A DNA stretch of 64,000 nt from Polytrichum commune (lineage: Eukaryota; Streptophyta; Polytrichopsida; Polytrichales; Polytrichaceae): the NCBI GenBank assembly GCA_950295325.1, contig OX485807.1, positions 21,423,666 through 21,487,665 of the forward strand, read 5' to 3'. Under the pieces are notes generated by a model, which did not search any database, was not told the DNA's origin, and saw nothing but the letters and a program-made list of their open reading frames with translations. Positions 59,401 through 64,000 of this stretch are shown here, piece by piece; the stretch's first letter is position 1; each line of letters starts with the position of its first letter. The translations under genes were made by a program, and so were the position numbers.

Positions 59401-62315
59401 AATGTAGTGAATATTCACTGCAGTAACAAACCTGCACGGAACTACTAAATAAATTTTCTATAAGCGGATGATGAAGTGAAGAGCTAGAGTTCTTGTTGAC
59501 CATTCTGTTATCATATTATAACAAGGGGCAAGCATATTAAAGGTGGAGATAAGTACAGACATTGGCCAATTGTGTTGGCGCTTTTGCTTTTGGCAGAGTA
59601 TCCAAGAGACATGCATTGACGCATCCGATCTGGGGTCATTCCACCACCATCATCTGGAACAAAAGCATTTTGTTTCAAAATTTCAGCAGATCAAAAAAAG
59701 TTAAAATTGATGGAGTGATCTAAATCAAAATTGTAACAGGTTCTACATTCAATCACATGATGCTTGAGTTGAATTGCAGAATAATGGCTGTCAAACTACT
59801 CAATTTCAATTAAAAGACCCGGACATCATCAAATCTCAACTGCTATACAACTTCATCAGATATGCTTGATTAAGTCAACTCATTTTTGTGGAACAGAAAT
59901 CTAAAAGCATACATATCCCAAATATTTATACATATTTGAGCGAACACTGATGCTCCTCTTCATATATATCACTATACTTTGAGAGCACCACCAAAACCAA
60001 CCAGGAGACTCTGACCGTCTCCAAAGGCGTACCTTCAATGACAAGCATCGGGGAGCCATTTCTGGGATGCAGCGCCACATCAACATTGACATATGTTGCG
60101 CCATTCACAACCTGCTTCCAGAGAAGTTATCCTTAATCCCATATGACCAAGTAGACTTTTGCAACATGGACTTGTGGTTACATCCAAAACTTAGCACCTG
60201 ATTTCAACAAAGCTTTAGCTGCCATAAGGTTCATTTCACAAGTTGTCTTCAGGCTGTGAATCAGGTTCTTACTTTTATTTAGCCCCACAAAACATTCTTT
60301 CCACACAACATTCTACACAGAAGGTAACCATCTTGACAAATTTAACTGTGACCAGAGAGCAGTACTGGCCAATTAGAAGTCCTGGCTCCAGTTATTAGAA
60401 GTCATCAAAGGTAATTCTCTCAACAACCTTATCCCAATATCTCTGAAAATGTTCTTGTTAGCTTACTGATGTTTGCACATACAAAATTGATGTTATTGAA
60501 GAGGCAGGCATCAATGCTTAAAGTCTGGAACATAGGACTTCTGGCCACAAGTACGCTGTCCCGCTTAATTACCCAAAGAAATTTCCTCTTACTGCAAAAT
60601 GTAAATGTTCTCATTCACAAGCAGGACTATTTTTCCACTTTTTAGCTACTGCAATAAGCTTATGGTTCAGTACTACCTCGTCCACGGCATTATCCAACAG
60701 TTCTGCTACAGCTGCAATAGACAAAACCCAGCATCAGATGCCCAACCCTGAACCAAGAATTGAGCACCTATGATAGTTGCCAAATGTATAATATCTTCTG
60801 TAAGACGTTGTACTTTTCACATATGTTAAGAAATTCTAAGAGGAAGCCAACCCAATTAAATATACTCTCAACAGTTCCTATTTGATCTTGAAGAGCTGTT
60901 GATGGTACTTGAGACAAACGCCTCCTAAACTCAGTAATTGTAAGGAAGATTAATGTTAGATGTTGTCAATGCAGTCAAGGGTCCATGATTGGCTGCTCTG
61001 AATATCTCCGTAAAGTTCAGCCACAACAAGCTATGTTGAAACATGCCTTATCCTATTGAAAGTTCACTCCTTTGACATGCCCTTACGTAGCCACTTCAGT
61101 TAGTACAACTTTAACCTCAGCTATAAACACATTGAGAGGGAGATATACCTCCTAGAGCCCATCTGTGACTAGTGGCGTTGGAATGAAGAAACTTGGGGTG
61201 AACCCTCACATGGTCAATTCCACCTGCATATAACAAGAGGCTCCTCTGATGTCAACCACCTTCCTGAAATAATGAAAGTGTCATAAAAGGCTACATCAAG
61301 TTGGATTTTCTTTGCGACTTAGGTATGGGGAGGATATGCCTCCGACACAATTGGCAGGTTTACTTGCGTTGATAAAATCGGATAGTGAAGGAAAAGGTTG
61401 ACGTTTTTAAAGCTTCCCACTCATACTTAGGCAAATTCACTGTGGATATGTTACATGTAACTTCTACTGCTGATGAATGCGCTTATCCGTAGTTGGCATT
61501 CAGGCTGGGATCACTTCCCTTGACTGGCTGTGGTATTCATAAACCATCTTGCCCGTCATCCAATTTAATCCGCATGATAGACTTTGTCTGCAACCTCTAG
61601 ATCACGGTGTAGGGTTTAAAGAGAAAGCAGTATGTCCAGTGATGGCCACTCCGGTTTAAGGCGAGGGGGGAAGGTAAGTTCTATATTTTTTCCTCAAACA
61701 CAGAAGACCACCATAATGTGCGTGCAACGCAAAGAATAATGACAAAACGGGTGTGCTCGTTAATCAGAATAATTTGTCCTTTTCTTGTGTGTTGGTGTTT
61801 TATATGTTGTTATGCCTGGATCTCATCTTCACGTAGCACCGATAGTGCAGTAAAATGATAGATTTCGCTTCAAGGGATTTCAAAGGACCTAAACAATCAC
61901 CTGCTTGTTGCCTGACAATTGAAGGCTGGCCATCATAGTCTCCAGCTTTCCAGAATTGCTTGCAACTAGTTCGGTTTCTCGTGTTTTCGTCAACGGAAGC
62001 GGGAGCGGGAGAGGGAGAGGGCTGGGGGAAGAATGGCAGAGCCACCGGAGACACACTATTTTTCACCTCCTGCCCAAACTCCGCTTGAGCTTGACTCTTC
62101 AAATCCTCATATCTCCAAGCACTCAATCGTAGGTCATCTACAGGCTCCACCTTTTGCTTCTTCTCCGCAAACCCTTCCTCCCAAAGGTTTCCCTGCGGAC
62201 TCACCCTTTTGCCCACGCTCCTTGGCTCCCTAACTTCATCGCTGTTGGTACTACTGGAGCTCAGTTCGTAGACGTCTTCCACATCTTCCCTCTTCACTTC
62301 CTCCAGTGCAGACAT
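53486..62315 (-). CDS. MORC6: MORC-family GHKL ATPase (MORC6-like)
   Basis: Plant MORC proteins are nuclear GHKL ATPases that compact chromatin and help silence transposons, partly with the RNA-directed DNA methylation pathway. I place 20 GT-AG exons: 62315-61901, 61223-61149, 60711-60677, 60111-60033, 59653-59561, 59180-59096, 58708-58633, 58325-58197, 57861-57763, 57564-57463, 57215-57054, 56869-56774, 56388-56337, 55954-55843, 55724-55645, 55358-55057, 54774-54635, 54515-54440, 54055-53912 and 53551-53486. They join to 2,418 nt and 805 aa. The acidic, serine-rich N-terminus leads to KQFWKAGDYDG (about 125-135). ATPase motifs follow: ELLDNAVDE (about 167-175), DDGGGM (about 202-207) and the glycine-rich GQYGNGFKTSTMRLG (about 230-244). 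The S5-like region includes HGTRIVLYNLWEDD and GFNVYHKNRLIK. The last 120 residues are coiled coil (RRLEEASEQ, REEE-type heptads). Residue identity to MORC6 is recognised by eye, and other plant MORC paralogues are possible. Confidence 0.93.
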
Positions 62316-64000
62316 CGCTGCACCTCATATGCTATCAATCAACGTGAAGCGCAACTAATTGGTGCAACCATTGCAAAGAAACACCAGCAACAAGATACTA
62401 AACCGCATACGCTTTCTCTAAGCCTTGCAAGAGGAAGGTCCTTGTCAACTCGGTGAACCTTGAAAGACAGTAGGCCATCGGCCTCCCGATGGAGGTCACT
62501 GTGTAGGAAATTAATCCCCTCCTGTGCACCCTGCTCACTTCCGGCACTAACTTAACGCGTCCTTCTACAGAAAGGTATTCAATCCAAGTAGCTCAACGCA
62601 AAGCTGGTGTTATGAACGCTGACGTACAAACATCCCCTTAACCTTCTCCTTGATACCAGAGCCTAGATTTCATGAAGGCTTGAGTCAGCAGAAGCTGACC
62701 ATCTGCTTTCGCTCCTGATATCTCCAGTAATTTTTATAACCCGGACGTTAACAAGATTGAGTACCTACACACAAAGGGACCCCGGCTTAGCTTTTCTCGG
62801 GGCCTCAGAAGTAACGCACCAAATTGAGCGATATCGTGCTGAAGTTGAGACACGACTAGCTGTAGTCTCACACACGAGTAAAAATAGCTGTCACCTTTTC
62901 ACCGGGAACCCAAGTGTTTGTCTTCTAGTGCTATAAACCTGAAAATTAAATGTGGCGTAAAGCAGCAACACAAGTTTCCCGAGGCACGGAGACCGCAATA
63001 ACCTGACCGACAGCTCCCTCGAGCTGACCTTAGCTTCTCCACCACCTTAACGTTCCAACTTAAGCTTGGAAGTCCAACGGACCTCTCTCACGCAATGTTG
63101 TTACTTGGACCGTTTCAAGACACCAAAGCCAGTAAGTTTTCCCAAGTGCCTAGATACACTACCCCGTCCCTCTGTCTGAAGCATAAAATTCTTGAGCTTC
63201 AGCTAGAGAAAAACCCTCCCGTACCAAACCTGTCTCCTTGCACCTGCAAATCCCTGCCACTTCCTGCTCTACTCCCAAACGCCAAAATACGCATACGAAC
63301 AGTACCCCACCAGCATTATGCATTCCAAGCTCCTCAGTGCCCACCTCCAATGAACTCCAGAAACCTAACAACAAGCTGCCACAATGCCACTAAAACACGT
63401 CCAACCCCTTCCACTCTCGTACACGCACTTCACCTTGCCTGCCGTATGCGCACTGCACTGCACAGCACAGGACACCAAAATTCAAAACAACTTTCTCTCA
63501 GCCTAATCTCGACCTTCACCTGACTTTGCAGCACCAATAAGGCAGTCGCATTGGCGATGATGCACTCAGCCTGCTCTTCTTCAATTCCCTTGGGACTAAT
63601 TTTAGCGTATCTGCTTCGACACGAAACCAGATACGACCCGAAAGAGCTCGCCGAGTGCCGGAGGTTGCACCTGGGATTGAACAATATTCTTATGCCGTTC
63701 AAAAAACTCTTAACTTCCAAGGAGGAGATATCTTGAGCTGAGCTGAGCTTCAGCTGGCACAACCGATGAACACTACCGATGAATACAGCAATAAGCGTTG
63801 TCGAATCTCCCGCACCTGCAAATTGGCGCCACCTGAAATCACACAGTGACCAGCATTTCTGCACGACGCTCTCTCTTCCGATATCAGCTTCTCGTGGACC
63901 CTTCCGCGAACTTACCAGCGCCAAGCATCTTTGCATTGTCCACACCACAAACAAACAATGAAACGCAAAGAGTCACCGCTACGACACGCAAGCACACCAA
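62316..64000. other. upstream region of the MORC gene, unassigned
   Basis: About 1.7 kb with balanced composition. It should hold the MORC promoter and leader, but I see no clear TATA box or telo-box close to the ATG. Overlapping open frames exist at 63,430-63,954 (minus, 174 codons), 63,095-63,523 (plus) and 63,551-63,736 (plus). None has a recognisable domain, and they could be part of an exon of a gene that continues beyond the window. Confidence 0.4.

Noticed and set aside
63430-63954. A 174-codon minus-strand frame upstream of MORC
   Set aside because: No recognisable motif, and it overlaps plus-strand frames of similar quality. It cannot be told from chance without homology searches.

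Overview
This window is nuclear DNA of a land plant. Four genes have canonical GT-AG introns and close plant orthologues. Housekeeping upstream regions carry telo-boxes (AAACCCTA), and the transposon families include Mutator-like, hAT-like and PIF-like elements and LINEs. Introns are short and the mobile families look like those of a non-seed plant, perhaps a bryophyte. That placement is inference, and I cannot name the species.

Layout. 1-3.1 kb: intergenic. 3.1-7.5 kb (minus): an 8-exon Crooked-neck/CLF1 splicing factor gene (725 aa). 7.5-12.6 kb: intergenic. 12.7-20.4 kb (plus): a 21-exon VPS35 retromer gene (795 aa). 20.4-25.2 kb: intergenic, with a diverged tandem duplication and a PIF/Harbinger-like MITE. 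25.3-26.8 kb (plus): a 4-exon ribosomal protein uL1/RPL10A gene (216 aa). 28.5-52.3 kb: a deeply nested transposon block. 53.5-62.3 kb (minus): a 20-exon MORC-type GHKL ATPase gene (805 aa). 62.3-64 kb: upstream sequence with nothing I can assign. For all four genes the exon joins close in frame from start to stop.

The transposon nest can be read in layers. (1) An old, decayed LINE (28.55-30.24 kb) whose C-terminal part reappears at 52.0-52.3 kb. (2) Between these lies a second, very different LINE with a C/A-rich, G-poor sense strand (about 30.3-38.26 kb and 50.34-51.43 kb). It encodes reverse transcriptase, an unassigned domain, a zinc knuckle and a PD...E-type restriction-like endonuclease, and its RNase H piece is displaced to 43.6-43.98 kb. 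A 330-bp hAT-like MITE sits in its RT frame. (3) A 12.1-kb inverted-repeat structure of Mutator-like sequence (38,264-50,340) splits this LINE. Its arms carry a SWIM zinc-finger gene and a second gene with a DGNHR motif, plus a tRNA-like SINE-like sequence and arrays of an 18-bp palindrome.

The best new observation concerns layer 3. The 9-bp target duplication TATAAAAAT lies just outside the left end (38,255-38,263) and, in inverted orientation, just outside an internal end at 43,979. The LINE's RNase H fragment sits beside that internal end, also inverted. This is what recombination between one complete element and one truncated inverted copy would leave. The four cellular genes belong to unrelated pathways (splicing, endosomal sorting, translation, chromatin silencing), and nothing suggests joint function.
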